Assembly: GCA_002399235.1 (NCBI GenBank)
Contig: DHDH01000016.1
Coordinates: 73,864 to 113,732, forward strand
Length of the DNA stretch: 39,869 bases
Direction: 5' to 3'
Origin: Firmicutes bacterium UBA4881
GTDB lineage: Bacteria > Bacillota > DTU065
Positions within the stretch are counted from its first letter, which is position 1, and each line of letters opens with the position of its first letter. The notes beneath the pieces were generated by a model. That model saw only the letters and a list, made by a program, of their open reading frames with translations, was not told the DNA's origin and did no database searches. Position numbers and translations under genes: made by a program. Shown piece by piece: positions 1-9,302 of this stretch.

Positions 1-1179
1 AAAATATTTATAGCAGCTGCAGCAATCGAAGAAGGGATAATAGCACCAGAAACTATTGTTTTTGATCCATCAACCTATAAAGTTGGTGATAGGCAGATCC
101 GGTGTACAAGTATATATGGTCATGGACAGGAAACATTTTTAGAATCATTAGAAAGATCGTGTAACCCCGTCTTTGCTAAGTTAGCCGTTGAGGACATAGA
201 TCATAAAATGCTCTACAAATACCTTAAAGGCTTTAATTTTGGCGAAAAAACTGGCATTGATTTTTCTGGTGAGGCAACTGGAATATTAAAACCATTAGAA
301 AAACTTAATCAAGTAGAATGGGCAAATATTGGCTTTGGGCAGGGTATTGCTGTTACACCACTTCAACTAGTTACAGCAATGAGTGCGATAGCTAATGATG
401 GTTATCTACCAAAACCTGTTTTAGTTAAAAGATATCGTACTAATGGGCAAACTATTGAAAAAGAACCTGAATCTTTTCGCCAGGTAATAAGTAAAGAGAC
501 AGCGCAAACATTATGTATGATGTTAAGATCTGTTGTTGTTAATGGTTCTGGAAAGCGTGCTGAGATTACAGGTTTTCCTGTGGCAGGTAAAACGGGTACG
601 GCCCAAGTAGCTGAGAAAGGCGGTTATGCTAAGGAACGTTTTGTAGTATCATTTTTAGGTTACGCACCTGCCGATGATCCTCAAATAGTTGTTTTAGTAT
701 CAATAGCGGATCCTAAAACTAAGCAAAATTTAGGTGGAGTTATTGCAGCTCCAGTATTTAAAGAATTTACATCTCAAGCCTTACAATATATTGGAGTAAG
801 GACAAGATCGTCTACTTCTGGTCAGGTAGTTGTACCTAATTTAATTGGGGTAACTCGTGACGAAGCAGTTAAAGAACTGACTAAAATTGGCTTAAGAGGT
901 ACAATAAATGGGGATGGCTCTAAGGTTACTAACCAAGAACCTAAAGCAGGTTCGCTGGTTGAAATATATGCAACTGTAATTCTGAAATGTACTGTGCAAG
1001 GTGAAAAAGAAACACCTAGATTTATAGGTATGACCTTAAGCGATGCCCAAAAATTAGCACTTTCGCGGGGAATAAACTTAAAGGTCAAAGGCAATGGCAT
1101 AGTTGCTAGCCAAAAGCCTGAACCAGGTAGTATGATTCTACCTGATGATGAAGTAGAGATTACCTGTATTCCAAGATGA
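1..1179 (+). CDS. Class B penicillin-binding protein with two PASTA domains (5' truncated)
   Basis: This is the C-terminal 392 residues of a septal or spore-cortex transpeptidase (PbpB/SpoVD/FtsI family), which cross-links peptidoglycan strands outside the membrane. The frame is open from base 1, and the first codon is a lysine followed by IFIAAAAIEEG. By family comparison that lysine is probably the K of the SxxK catalytic motif, so the serine lies just upstream. The SxN motif (ERSCNPVF) is at about residues 51-58 and the KTGTAQ triad near residue 196. Two PASTA-like modules follow (from VVVPNLIGVT and from RFIGMTLSDA). Two PASTA domains resemble B. subtilis PbpB more than SpoVD, but without the N terminus the choice is open. 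It is the first gene visible in the dcw cluster, 18 bases before murE. Confidence 0.93.
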   Translation, partial: KIFIAAAAIEEGIIAPETIVFDPSTYKVGDRQIRCTSIYGHGQETFLESLERSCNPVFAKLAVEDIDHKMLYKYLKGFNFGEKTGIDFSGEATGILKPLEKLNQVEWANIGFGQGIAVTPLQLVTAMSAIANDGYLPKPVLVKRYRTNGQTIEKEPESFRQVISKETAQTLCMMLRSVVVNGSGKRAEITGFPVAGKTGTAQVAEKGGYAKERFVVSFLGYAPADDPQIVVLVSIADPKTKQNLGGVIAAPVFKEFTSQALQYIGVRTRSSTSGQVVVPNLIGVTRDEAVKELTKIGLRGTINGDGSKVTNQEPKAGSLVEIYATVILKCTVQGEKETPRFIGMTLSDAQKLALSRGINLKVKGNGIVASQKPEPGSMILPDDEVEITCIPR

Positions 1180-1197
1180 TAATAAGGAGTGGGAATA

Positions 1198-2619
1198 ATG
1201 GACTTTAATGAGTTACTAGAGATAGTAAAAAATAAAGGGGCAACAGCTGTTGTTTCTAACTCAAATAATGTTGTGCCAGGGAGCGTATTTGTCTGTTTAA
1301 AAGGTTATAAAACTGATGGTCACGACTACGCAGGGCAAGCGATACAACAGGGCGCTCGTTTTGTTGTTGTGGAAAGAGATCTAGGTATGGAGCAACAAGT
1401 TTTAGTTACTAACAGCCGCCAAGCCCTAGCTTACCTTTCCCATGCCTTTTATAATAACCCTTCTCATAAACTAAAGTTAATTGGAGTAACAGGTACAAAT
1501 GGTAAAACTAGTTCTGTTTTTATGTTACACCATATTTTAAAAGAAATGGGTGCAGGACTTTTTAGTACTATAATTACCATAGTTGGCTCAGAAGAGCTAC
1601 CTCAAGATCGGACTACGCCTGAGGTTTTGGATATTGATCATTCTCTGCAAAGAATGTTAGCATGTGGCGCGGAGTACGCTGTAATGGAGGTTTCTTCACA
1701 TAGTGTTGTGTTAGATCGCATTACAGGTTTGCAATTTGCAGGAGGTATTTTTACCAATTTAACCCAGGACCACTTAGACTTTCATAAAACCATGGACGAA
1801 TATGCAAAAGCTAAGCAGGGTTTCTTTGCCATGTTAAGCGCAGACAGTGTTGCTGTTTCTAACCTAGATGACGCTCATGGCCAGTATATACTTCAAGCAG
1901 CTAAGGGTAAGCGTCTGGGTTTTGGTCTTAATGCAGGTGATGTTATTGCTAAGGATATCAGAGCCACAGCCACTTCCATTGAATATACTCTTGTAATAGG
2001 TAAAAGTGAAAAAAGAGTGGCTCTATCAGTTGGAGGAGAATTTAATGTACAAAATTCCCTAGGGGTATTAGCTTTATGCGCAGGTATGGGTATTGATTTA
2101 GATTATGCAATTAATAGACTGGCTTCTTTTTCTGGAGTTCCAGGTAGATTTCAGAAGGTTGATGTTGGGCAAGATTTTGTGGTAATCGTAGACTATGCTC
2201 ATACTCCTGATGGTTTGGAGAATCTTCTTTCTAGTGCTAGAAAGCAATGTCAGGGACAATTAATTGTCGTTTTTGGTTGCGGTGGTGATCGAGATAGAAC
2301 GAAAAGACCACTTATGGGAGGAGAAGTTGATAAGTGGGCAGATGTTATTATAGTTACATCCGATAACCCACGCACAGAAGACCCCCTAGTGATAATTAAC
2401 GATATTATTCCTGGTATAAAAAATAAACCCTACCTAGTAGAGCCTGACAGAAAGAAGGCAATCCTAAAGGCTATCTCGCAAGCTAATCCCCAAGATATGG
2501 TAGTCATAGCTGGCAAAGGACACGAGGATTATCAAGAAATATTAGGGGTAAAACACCATTTTAATGATAGTGAGGTAGCTAGAGAGGGGTTATTACAAAT
2601 TGTTAAAGATAAACGCTGA
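1198..2619 (+). CDS. murE: UDP-MurNAc-L-Ala-D-Glu--meso-diaminopimelate ligase MurE
   Basis: Cytoplasmic ATP-dependent ligase that adds the third stem-peptide residue during peptidoglycan precursor synthesis. The protein has 473 residues, normal for the family. It has the Mur ligase P-loop GVTGTNGKTS near residue 99, a central HxxxxD region (TNLTQDHLDFH) and the C-terminal GKGHEDYQ. The motif DNPR (in SDNPRTEDP) is the known signature of enzymes that use meso-diaminopimelate rather than lysine, so A1-gamma-type peptidoglycan is predicted. The start is placed at ATG 1198, because AAGGAG at 1184-1189 sits 8 bases before it. An in-frame GTG at 1189 overlaps that ribosome site and is unlikely. 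The 3' end overlaps murF by 20 bases. Confidence 0.97.
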   Translation: MDFNELLEIVKNKGATAVVSNSNNVVPGSVFVCLKGYKTDGHDYAGQAIQQGARFVVVERDLGMEQQVLVTNSRQALAYLSHAFYNNPSHKLKLIGVTGTNGKTSSVFMLHHILKEMGAGLFSTIITIVGSEELPQDRTTPEVLDIDHSLQRMLACGAEYAVMEVSSHSVVLDRITGLQFAGGIFTNLTQDHLDFHKTMDEYAKAKQGFFAMLSADSVAVSNLDDAHGQYILQAAKGKRLGFGLNAGDVIAKDIRATATSIEYTLVIGKSEKRVALSVGGEFNVQNSLGVLALCAGMGIDLDYAINRLASFSGVPGRFQKVDVGQDFVVIVDYAHTPDGLENLLSSARKQCQGQLIVVFGCGGDRDRTKRPLMGGEVDKWADVIIVTSDNPRTEDPLVIINDIIPGIKNKPYLVEPDRKKAILKAISQANPQDMVVIAGKGHEDYQEILGVKHHFNDSEVAREGLLQIVKDKR

Positions 2620-3931
2620 AAAGCTTGCTACGATTATAAACGGTAAGTTATATGGAGCAAACAACAAAATTAGTGGGGTTTGCACTGATACAAGAAAATT
2701 AACAGATACAGAGGTTTTCTTTGCTTTGCAGGGAGAAAAAAGTGACGGGCATAACTACATTAATCCTAATTTAAATGCTAGTGTAGTCGTAGTAGAAAGA
2801 GAAGTTAACTTCCCTAGCTATATAGTTGTTGAAAATACCTTAAACGCTTTAGGCAAACTTGCTGCATTTTATAGGGAACAGTTTAACCCCGTCGTTTTTG
2901 GGATTACAGGAAGCAATGGTAAAACAACTACTAAAGAGATGCTCTTTTCGATATTAAACCAAGAAGCACCCACTTTAGCTACTTCAGGAAACTTTAATAA
3001 CGAGATTGGTCTTCCACTGACAGTTTTTCAACTTACAGATGAGCATGAATATGCTGTTTTGGAGATGGGTATGCGCGGAAGAGGTCAGATCGAATATTTA
3101 GCTAATATAGCTAAACCAAAGATTGGTATAATTACCTACATTGGTGAGGTGCATACTGAGCTTCTAGGTAGTAGAGACAATATTGCTAAAGCCAAGGGTG
3201 AGCTCTTACAAGCTTTACTTGCAGATGGTGTGGGTATAATTCCTCGTAGTAGTGATTACTATGATTTTCTTAAAGGGCTAACTAAGAAGGTAGTTTCTTT
3301 TGGTCCAGGTGGGGATGTATATGCTAAAGATATAAGTTTTGATAGTGAAGGCAAAGCAAGATTTGCACTTTGCTATCAAGAAGAAAGTTTGCCTATCTAC
3401 TTATCTTTACCAGGAGAACATAATATTAATAATGCCTTAGCTGCAGCAACTGCTGCCATTGTAGTAGGAGTGCCACTAGAGAAGATAAAAGCTGGGCTAG
3501 AGAACCAGATTAATCTTCAGCAAAGATTAAAAGAGATAACTCGAGGTGATCTTGTCGTTATAGACGATACTTATAATGCTAGTCCTACTTCCATGAAAGC
3601 GGCTCTTAAGCATCTTAGCTCGCGAGCTACAGCTTTGGGATTAACAGCTTACGCAGCTTTAGGTGATATGAAGGAATTAGGTGAGGAATCAAAAAAATAT
3701 CATTTAGATATTATTAAATATGCTTATGAATTAGGGTTAGGTAATATTTATCTTCTCGGTGAGGAGATGGCAAGAGCCCAGGTAGAAGCGGAAAAAGCTG
3801 GGCTTAAAACGGAGTTGTTTCTAACCCATGAAGCCATCGCTAATAAAGTTTCTGGTTGTAAAGGCATTTTGTTACTTAAAGGGTCAAGGTCTATGGAAAT
3901 GGAGCAAGTATTAAAATACCTCAAAGAGTAA
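2600..3931 (+). CDS. murF: UDP-MurNAc-tripeptide--D-Ala-D-Ala ligase MurF
   Basis: Cytoplasmic ligase that adds the D-Ala-D-Ala dipeptide to complete UDP-MurNAc-pentapeptide. The 443-residue protein shows the P-loop GITGSNGKTTTKEM near residue 101, the GNFNNEIGLPLT substrate region, LEMGMRGRGQI and the VIDDTYNASP block, all typical of MurF rather than MurE. The predicted start is a TTG inside the 3' end of murE, giving a 20-base overlap. GAGGGG at about 2584-2589 lies 10 bases upstream and supports it. The overlap implies translational coupling with murE. A 120-base gap follows before mraY, and it contains the unusual leader described separately. Confidence 0.96.
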   Translation: MLKINAEKLATIINGKLYGANNKISGVCTDTRKLTDTEVFFALQGEKSDGHNYINPNLNASVVVVEREVNFPSYIVVENTLNALGKLAAFYREQFNPVVFGITGSNGKTTTKEMLFSILNQEAPTLATSGNFNNEIGLPLTVFQLTDEHEYAVLEMGMRGRGQIEYLANIAKPKIGIITYIGEVHTELLGSRDNIAKAKGELLQALLADGVGIIPRSSDYYDFLKGLTKKVVSFGPGGDVYAKDISFDSEGKARFALCYQEESLPIYLSLPGEHNINNALAAATAAIVVGVPLEKIKAGLENQINLQQRLKEITRGDLVVIDDTYNASPTSMKAALKHLSSRATALGLTAYAALGDMKELGEESKKYHLDIIKYAYELGLGNIYLLGEEMARAQVEAEKAGLKTELFLTHEAIANKVSGCKGILLLKGSRSMEMEQVLKYLKE

Positions 3932-4009
3932 GGAAAAAAGAAAGATGATTTTAGCCAGGGTTTAGGTTCTAATTTTGTAAACATAGATGTAAAGATAATT
4001 GGGATTTGA

Positions 4010-4051
4010 AGGAGGAAAGCTTCTTTAAGGGCGAAAGAAGCTACTAAAAAA
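4010..4051 (+). promoter_or_regulatory. mraY ribosome site separated from its start by a perfect hairpin
   Basis: GGAGG at 4011-4015 lies 36 bases before the mraY ATG, far outside normal spacing. Between them is a perfect 9-pair stem, AGCTTCTTT (4018-4026) with AAAGAAGCT (4034-4042), and a 7-base loop. If folded, the stem leaves 2+9 = 11 bases between GGAGG and ATG. No in-frame start codon lies between the stop at 4007 and ATG 4052. An A-rich tract, not a T-run, follows the stem, so it is not a + strand terminator. A weaker purine-rich stretch (GAAAGAAG, 4033-4040) could act as an alternative ribosome site, but it lies inside the stem. Confidence 0.6.
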
Positions 4052-5014
4052 ATGACGAGCAGTATATTTGCGGGGATAGTGTCTTTTGTAACTGTAATTA
4101 TTTTAGGGCCAAAACTTATTGATGAACTTCACAAACTAAAATATGGGCAGACAGTTAGGACAGATGGTCCTTCAACACACTTGAAAAAAAGTGGTGTCCC
4201 GACCATGGGCGGTATTTTGTTTTTAACTGGTCTAACAGTAAGTATGTTGATTTTTGCTTACCGGTCCAATGAAGCGCTTTTGGCATTAGCCGTTACGCTA
4301 GGTTATGGCCTGATTGGGTTTTTAGACGATTTTATTATTGTTAAGAAAAAGCGCAATCTAGGTTTAAAAGCGAGACAGAAACTGTTCTTCCAAATAACCT
4401 TGGGATTAATTATTGGCCTTTGGGCAGCTAAAGAACCTCATATTGGTACTTTTATTTATTTACCTTGGGGTGGAGCTTGGGAGCTACCTATCTGGGCTTT
4501 TGTACCATTTGCCTGTTTTGTTCTGGTTTGGATCTCTAATGCTGTAAACATTACCGACGGTTTAGACGGCCTTTCAGCTGGTTCTACTGCAATAGCTCTA
4601 TTACCCTATCTTATCTTGCTTTACAGGACAGGTAGAACAGATCTATTTTCTTTTGCGTTAGCGTTATTTGCAAGCTTATTAGGCTTTTTGTGGTTTAATG
4701 CCTATCCTGCACAGATCTTTATGGGTGATACAGGCTCATTAGCCTTAGGAGCAGCTTTAGGTGTGATTTCAATTCTAACTGGTACTGAGTTGTTTCTTGT
4801 GGTTATCGGTGGCTTGTTTGTAGTGGAGACACTTTCGGTTGTGATCCAAGTAACTTATTTCAAAAAAACGGGCAAGAGAATTTTTAAGATGAGTCCTATT
4901 CATCATCATTTCGAACTTGTGGGTTGGCCAGAGACAAAGATTGTTATTCGCTTTTGGTTAATAGCTCTGTTATTTGCAGGTTTAGGCTTGGTGCTTTTTT
5001 TAAGGTTATGGTAA
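4052..5014 (+). CDS. mraY: Phospho-N-acetylmuramoyl-pentapeptide transferase MraY
   Basis: Polytopic membrane enzyme that transfers phospho-MurNAc-pentapeptide to undecaprenyl phosphate, forming lipid I. The 320 residues are the usual length. Catalytic motifs are present in order: FLDDFIIVKKKRNLGL (DD pair near residue 91), NAVNITDGLDGLSAG, FMGDTGSLALG and the cytoplasmic SPIHHHFEL histidine motif near residue 288. About ten hydrophobic segments can be seen. The gene is followed 18 bases later by ftsW. In most Bacillota murD would sit between mraY and ftsW or spoVE, and it is absent here. The start codon is ATG 4052, the first possible start after the frame opens. Confidence 0.97.
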   Translation: MTSSIFAGIVSFVTVIILGPKLIDELHKLKYGQTVRTDGPSTHLKKSGVPTMGGILFLTGLTVSMLIFAYRSNEALLALAVTLGYGLIGFLDDFIIVKKKRNLGLKARQKLFFQITLGLIIGLWAAKEPHIGTFIYLPWGGAWELPIWAFVPFACFVLVWISNAVNITDGLDGLSAGSTAIALLPYLILLYRTGRTDLFSFALALFASLLGFLWFNAYPAQIFMGDTGSLALGAALGVISILTGTELFLVVIGGLFVVETLSVVIQVTYFKKTGKRIFKMSPIHHHFELVGWPETKIVIRFWLIALLFAGLGLVLFLRLW

Positions 5015-5032
5015 TTTGTGAGGTGAAATGAT

Positions 5033-6118
5033 ATGCAGCGCAAAGGGCAGATTGACCTCTGGCTGCTTCTAACAGCAAGCCTTTTGATTATTATTGGCTT
5101 AATGTCACTTATGAGTGCTAGTTCGGTGATTTCTTTTCAGGAACATGGCAATGCTTACCATATCTTTAATAAGCAAATAATCTTTTGCCTTGTTGGCTGT
5201 GTCGGTTTGTTTACAGCCTTAGTTTTTCCCTTACCTATAATTAAAAAAATGAGTTTGCTTATCTTAATTCTCTCCATCTGTTTATTAATCATTGTTCTCT
5301 TTGTTGCTGACGAAGTTAAAGGATCCAGGCGTTGGATCGATTTAGGCCCAGCTTCTCTACAACCTTCTGAGGTAGCCAAACTGGCACTTATTATCTTTTT
5401 AGCCCATTATTTTAGCGGGATAAAAGACAAGATACAGACCTTAAAAGGTTTACTTCCAGCTCTTTTGGTAATGGGAATGGTCGGTTTATTAATTGTAATC
5501 GAACCTGACCTAGGAACTTCGGTAGCTTTATTAGGTACCTGTTACTTTATGCTAATGGCTGCAGGAGCCAAAAGAAGTCACCTTTTCATTTTACTGATTT
5601 TAGGTATAGCAGCGATCTTTTTGTTAGCCTATATAGAACCATATCGCTGGGAAAGATTAATGGCTTTCCGTGACTATGAAAAGGACCCTTTGGGTGATGG
5701 GTATCAGTTAATTCAATCGACCTATGCTTTAGGTTCGGGCGGATTACTAGGAGCTGGATTAGGAAAATCAAAGCAAAAGTTTTTATATCTACCAGAGAAC
5801 CATACCGACTTCATCTTTCCTATAGTAGGTGAAGAACTTGGTTTTATTGGTACGTTTGCTATTGTTATGCTCTTTACCATTTTTGCTTGGCGAGGTCTAT
5901 TAATTGCTTTAAGAACCGAAGATAGGTTCTACTCGCTTATGGCAGTAGGATTAACTATGCAGATCACTTTACAAGCTTTTTTAAATATAGGAGTTGTATC
6001 GGGGATATTACCTGTTACTGGTTTAACACTACCATTTTTCAGTTACGGTGGTTCTTCTTTAGTAATTTCAATGGTTACAGTAGGTCTATTACTCAATATA
6101 TCGCGCTATAAACAGTAA
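5033..6118 (+). CDS. ftsW: SEDS peptidoglycan glycosyltransferase FtsW/SpoVE
   Basis: Integral membrane SEDS protein that polymerises glycan strands from lipid II with a partner class B PBP, probably the one at 1-1179. The 361 residues contain about ten transmembrane segments. Family landmarks are the WIDLGPASLQPSEVAKL block near residue 102, IEPDLGTS, the NHTDFIFPIVGEELGF loop near residue 263 and the C-terminal LPFFSYGGSSLV. The ribosome site GAGGTG (5020-5025) is 7 bases before ATG. Sequence alone does not separate a vegetative FtsW from the sporulation version SpoVE; the dcw position fits either. Only one SEDS gene is in this window. Confidence 0.93.
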   Translation: MQRKGQIDLWLLLTASLLIIIGLMSLMSASSVISFQEHGNAYHIFNKQIIFCLVGCVGLFTALVFPLPIIKKMSLLILILSICLLIIVLFVADEVKGSRRWIDLGPASLQPSEVAKLALIIFLAHYFSGIKDKIQTLKGLLPALLVMGMVGLLIVIEPDLGTSVALLGTCYFMLMAAGAKRSHLFILLILGIAAIFLLAYIEPYRWERLMAFRDYEKDPLGDGYQLIQSTYALGSGGLLGAGLGKSKQKFLYLPENHTDFIFPIVGEELGFIGTFAIVMLFTIFAWRGLLIALRTEDRFYSLMAVGLTMQITLQAFLNIGVVSGILPVTGLTLPFFSYGGSSLVISMVTVGLLLNISRYKQ

Positions 6119-6144
6119 CCTAATTAAAAGGGAGGCAGAACACA

Positions 6145-7251
6145 ATGCGTGTTGTTGTTGCTGGAGGTGGCACAGGAGGGCATATTTATCCTGCTTTAGC
6201 CATTGGTAAAGCCTTAGGTGGAGAAGTTTTATATATTGGTGGATATAAGGGAATTGAGAAAGATATTCTGCCTCAAAGTGGATTAAAGTATGAACTAATA
6301 GATATAGAAGGCTTTAAAAGGCAATTAACTTGGCGCAATTTTGTAACCATTTATAAGGCGATATGCGCAACTACTACTGCTAAAAAGATATTGAAAAAGT
6401 TTCAACCAGATCTAGTAGTAGTTACTGGTGGTTATGTCTCGGGGCCAGTTGGTAAAGCAGCTGCTTCTTTGAAGATTCCTTTGTTTTTACAGGAACAAAA
6501 TAGTTATCCTGGTATGACCATTAGACTGCTATCTAACAGGGCTAGACGTATTTTTTTAGGCTCTCGGGGAGCAGAGAAGTATTTACCAGAACAAAAATGT
6601 ATTTTTACTGGTAATCCAGTGAGGGAAGATATTATTAAAGCCAAAAGAGAAGAAGCTAGAGCTGCACTTAAATTAGGCGATAAAACTTTACTTCTAATTA
6701 CTGGTGGCTCTCAAGGAGCTAGAGCGATTAATGATTCCATAAGACCTCTATATAAAAGTTTAGCTCAAAGAGAGGATCTAGTTGTTGTTCATCATACTGG
6801 CAAATTAGATTTTCCTCACTTATCAGCAGTTAAGAAGAGCGCTTTCCTAGATCTCGCTTTAGCTCTAGGTAACGATACGGTTTCTTTAGAATCTAATATC
6901 TTTATAACCCCATACATCAAAGACATGGCGACTATTTTAGCTGCCAGTGACCTTGTAGTTTGTAGAGCAGGAGCTATTTTTCTCAGTGAAGCTGCTGTTT
7001 TAGGTGTACCATTAATATTAGTACCGTTACCGACTGCAGCAGAGAACCATCAGACTTTTAATGCCATGATCTGGGAGAAAGCACAAGCAGGCATATTAAT
7101 TCCCGAAAGCGATATCGGGAGAATGCCTCAAGAATTAGAGAATCTATTAAATAATGGCCAAAAAAGAAAAGCAATGGCTTTACAAGCAAAGACACTAGGT
7201 AATCCCGAAGCAACCCAGCTTATTATTAACCAGATTAAGGCAAGTCTCTAA
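6145..7251 (+). CDS. murG: Lipid II synthase MurG (UDP-GlcNAc transferase)
   Basis: Peripheral membrane GT28 glycosyltransferase that adds GlcNAc to lipid I to make lipid II. The 368 residues begin with the glycine-rich loop GGGTGGHIYPALAIG (about residues 7-21). The second half has TGGSQGARAIND and the donor-binding stretch AGAIFLSEAAVLGVPLIL, followed by PTAAENHQTFNA. GGGAGG (6130-6135) lies 9 bases before ATG and gives a clear start. It sits between ftsW and murA; murC and murB, which often follow murG, are not here. Confidence 0.96.
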   Translation: MRVVVAGGGTGGHIYPALAIGKALGGEVLYIGGYKGIEKDILPQSGLKYELIDIEGFKRQLTWRNFVTIYKAICATTTAKKILKKFQPDLVVVTGGYVSGPVGKAAASLKIPLFLQEQNSYPGMTIRLLSNRARRIFLGSRGAEKYLPEQKCIFTGNPVREDIIKAKREEARAALKLGDKTLLLITGGSQGARAINDSIRPLYKSLAQREDLVVVHHTGKLDFPHLSAVKKSAFLDLALALGNDTVSLESNIFITPYIKDMATILAASDLVVCRAGAIFLSEAAVLGVPLILVPLPTAAENHQTFNAMIWEKAQAGILIPESDIGRMPQELENLLNNGQKRKAMALQAKTLGNPEATQLIINQIKASL

Positions 7252-7308
7252 TCACCAAGAATGGCTTTAGCACATAATCTGTGATGAAGCCTTCTGAAGG
7301 TGAGGTAG

Positions 7309-8571
7309 ATGGTATTGTCTGAGCTCTTAATTTATGGTGGTAAGCCTCTTATAGGTAGTGTTAAGGTATCTGGCGCTAAAAACTCAGTGCTTAAGTTAAT
7401 GGCTGCTAGTTTATTAACTAAAGAACCTTGTGTTATCAAAAATGTTCCTAATTTAAGCGATGTTCAAAAGATGATTTCCTTGTTGACTGATTTGGGTACC
7501 GAAGCAAAGTGGCTCGCACCAGGAACTTTGTATCTGCATAATGACCAACAACTAAACTATTATGGCTCTGAAAAATTGATGCGTGAGATGCGAGCATCAA
7601 TCTTAATTTTAGGTCCCTTACTGGCTAGAACTAATAAAGCACATGTATATTACCCAGGTGGTTGTGCTATTGGTCCCAGGCCCATTGATTTGCATTTAAA
7701 AGGATTAGAAGCGTTAGGGGCTACTGTAGAGAAAGAACAGGGTGGAGTACTCTATATTTATACTAAAGGGCTCAAAGGAAATCGAATTTATCTAGACTTT
7801 CCTTCTGTTGGTGCTACGGAAAACATACTAATGGCAGCGGTTATGGCAGAAGGGCGGACTACGATCGAAAATGCAGCTAAAGAACCAGAATTAGTTGAAT
7901 TACAACGGTTCCTTACAGCAATGGGAGCTAACATACATGGTGCTGGAACCGATACCATTGTAGTGGAAGGTGTTAAAAAACTTAAAGGTACGGAGTATTC
8001 AGTTTTAGCTGATCGAATAGAAGTAGGTACTTTTTTATTAGCTGGAGCCATTACAGGTGGTTCGGTTAAAGTTTATGGAGCAAGAGCGGATCATAACGAG
8101 GCTCTTTTATACAAACTTCATGAATCAGGTAGTGAAATCAATATTGGTACTAATTATATTGAAGTAAAAAATAGTAATAAACCTTCAGCAATCAGGATCA
8201 GAACAATGCCATATCCTGGGTTTCCGACTGATCTACAACCACAGATAGTAGCATTACTGACTATAGCCGATGGTACTAGCTTGATAACAGAAACAGTTTT
8301 TCCAGATCGGTTTAAGTATGTCCATGAATTAATTAGATTGGGCGCAAATATTGTTATCGAAGGCGAATGTGCCATAGTAAAAGGAGTACGCAAACTTAAA
8401 GGAGCTAAGATGGAAGCAGCTGATTTAAGGGGTGGAGCAGCTTTGGTTCTAGCTGCTCTGTCAGCAACTGGCGAGTCAAGAGTAGGACAATTAGAACATT
8501 TAGACAGAGGTTACGAAAATTTTAGCGATAAGCTCGTTATGCTTGGAGCAGAAGTAGAACGCCACAACTAA
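7309..8571 (+). CDS. murA: UDP-GlcNAc 1-carboxyvinyltransferase MurA
   Basis: Cytoplasmic enzyme for the first committed step of peptidoglycan synthesis, moving enolpyruvate from PEP to UDP-GlcNAc. The 420 residues form two EPSP-synthase-like lobes. The PEP-binding lysine lies in VSGAKNSV (K24). The active-site cysteine is C119 in PGGCAIGPRP, so fosfomycin sensitivity is expected from family knowledge. GATENILMAAV, GFPTDLQPQ and TVFPDRFKYVHEL are also typical. ATG 7309 has AAGG at 7297-7300 with 8-base spacing; a TTG two codons later is an alternative and would change little. It is the only murA copy in the window. Confidence 0.96.
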   Translation: MVLSELLIYGGKPLIGSVKVSGAKNSVLKLMAASLLTKEPCVIKNVPNLSDVQKMISLLTDLGTEAKWLAPGTLYLHNDQQLNYYGSEKLMREMRASILILGPLLARTNKAHVYYPGGCAIGPRPIDLHLKGLEALGATVEKEQGGVLYIYTKGLKGNRIYLDFPSVGATENILMAAVMAEGRTTIENAAKEPELVELQRFLTAMGANIHGAGTDTIVVEGVKKLKGTEYSVLADRIEVGTFLLAGAITGGSVKVYGARADHNEALLYKLHESGSEINIGTNYIEVKNSNKPSAIRIRTMPYPGFPTDLQPQIVALLTIADGTSLITETVFPDRFKYVHELIRLGANIVIEGECAIVKGVRKLKGAKMEAADLRGGAALVLAALSATGESRVGQLEHLDRGYENFSDKLVMLGAEVERHN

Positions 8572-8637
8572 CAAAAAAGAGGAATAACTCGATAATAGCA
8601 GAATTTGTTAGCAGATGGGTTTTAGGGAGGGGCGTTC

Positions 8638-9285
8638 ATGGCGAGAAGCAGAGGTGCTTTGGTCTACATTGTTTTGGCTATATCTTTGTTTGCTATTTTG
8701 GTAAGGATATTTCAAGTGAAAAAGTTAGAGATAGTTGGCAATGTACTGGCCAATGAGGGGAAAATACGTCGGGTCATTGGCCAGCTTGACCTGTTATGGG
8801 TCGATTTAGACCAGGTGAAAGAAGATATCTTAGAAGATAACCTTATTAAAGATGCCTCCATCACCATTGTAAAGCCTTCCTATGCTATTATTAAATTAGA
8901 AGAATTAAAACCTATAGCTAACATAGATTTGGATGGAGCATTGCTACAGGTTGCCTCTGATGGTACAATCTTAACTGTAGGGGAATATTGCCAAGTACCA
9001 ACTATAAAAGGCTTAGCATCGTTTCCATATCTGCCCAGTAAAAAAATACCTCACGAGATAACTGGGTACCTAAAGATAGTAGAAGCAACATCTGATTTAG
9101 GATTAGCAGAGATTATTTGTACTAGTTCTGGCGTAACACTAAAGATGCAAAATAAAAGTGAAGTGTTTTTAGGCAAGAATTATATGGAGCCAGAACTAAT
9201 TAGACAAAAGATAAAGGAAATAACCATGCGTGGCCAGCATAAATATATCGATCTTAGTCAGAAGGGATATGCACGTGGCCTGTAA
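8638..9285 (+). CDS. divIB: Cell division protein DivIB/FtsQ
   Basis: Bitopic division protein that links FtsL/DivIC and the septal synthases. It has a short basic N terminus, one transmembrane helix (about residues 8-25), then a POTRA-type domain starting at VKKLEIVGNVLANEGKI and a beta domain ending with HKYIDLSQKGYARGL. At 215 residues it is shorter than many FtsQ/DivIB proteins (about 250-280), mainly through compact N- and C-terminal tails. GGGAGGGG at about 8624-8631 precedes ATG 8638. The gene lies 17 bases before ftsZ. No ftsA lies between them. Confidence 0.85.
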   Translation: MARSRGALVYIVLAISLFAILVRIFQVKKLEIVGNVLANEGKIRRVIGQLDLLWVDLDQVKEDILEDNLIKDASITIVKPSYAIIKLEELKPIANIDLDGALLQVASDGTILTVGEYCQVPTIKGLASFPYLPSKKIPHEITGYLKIVEATSDLGLAEIICTSSGVTLKMQNKSEVFLGKNYMEPELIRQKIKEITMRGQHKYIDLSQKGYARGL

Positions 9286-9302
9286 GGTCAGGAGGGAAAA
9301 AG

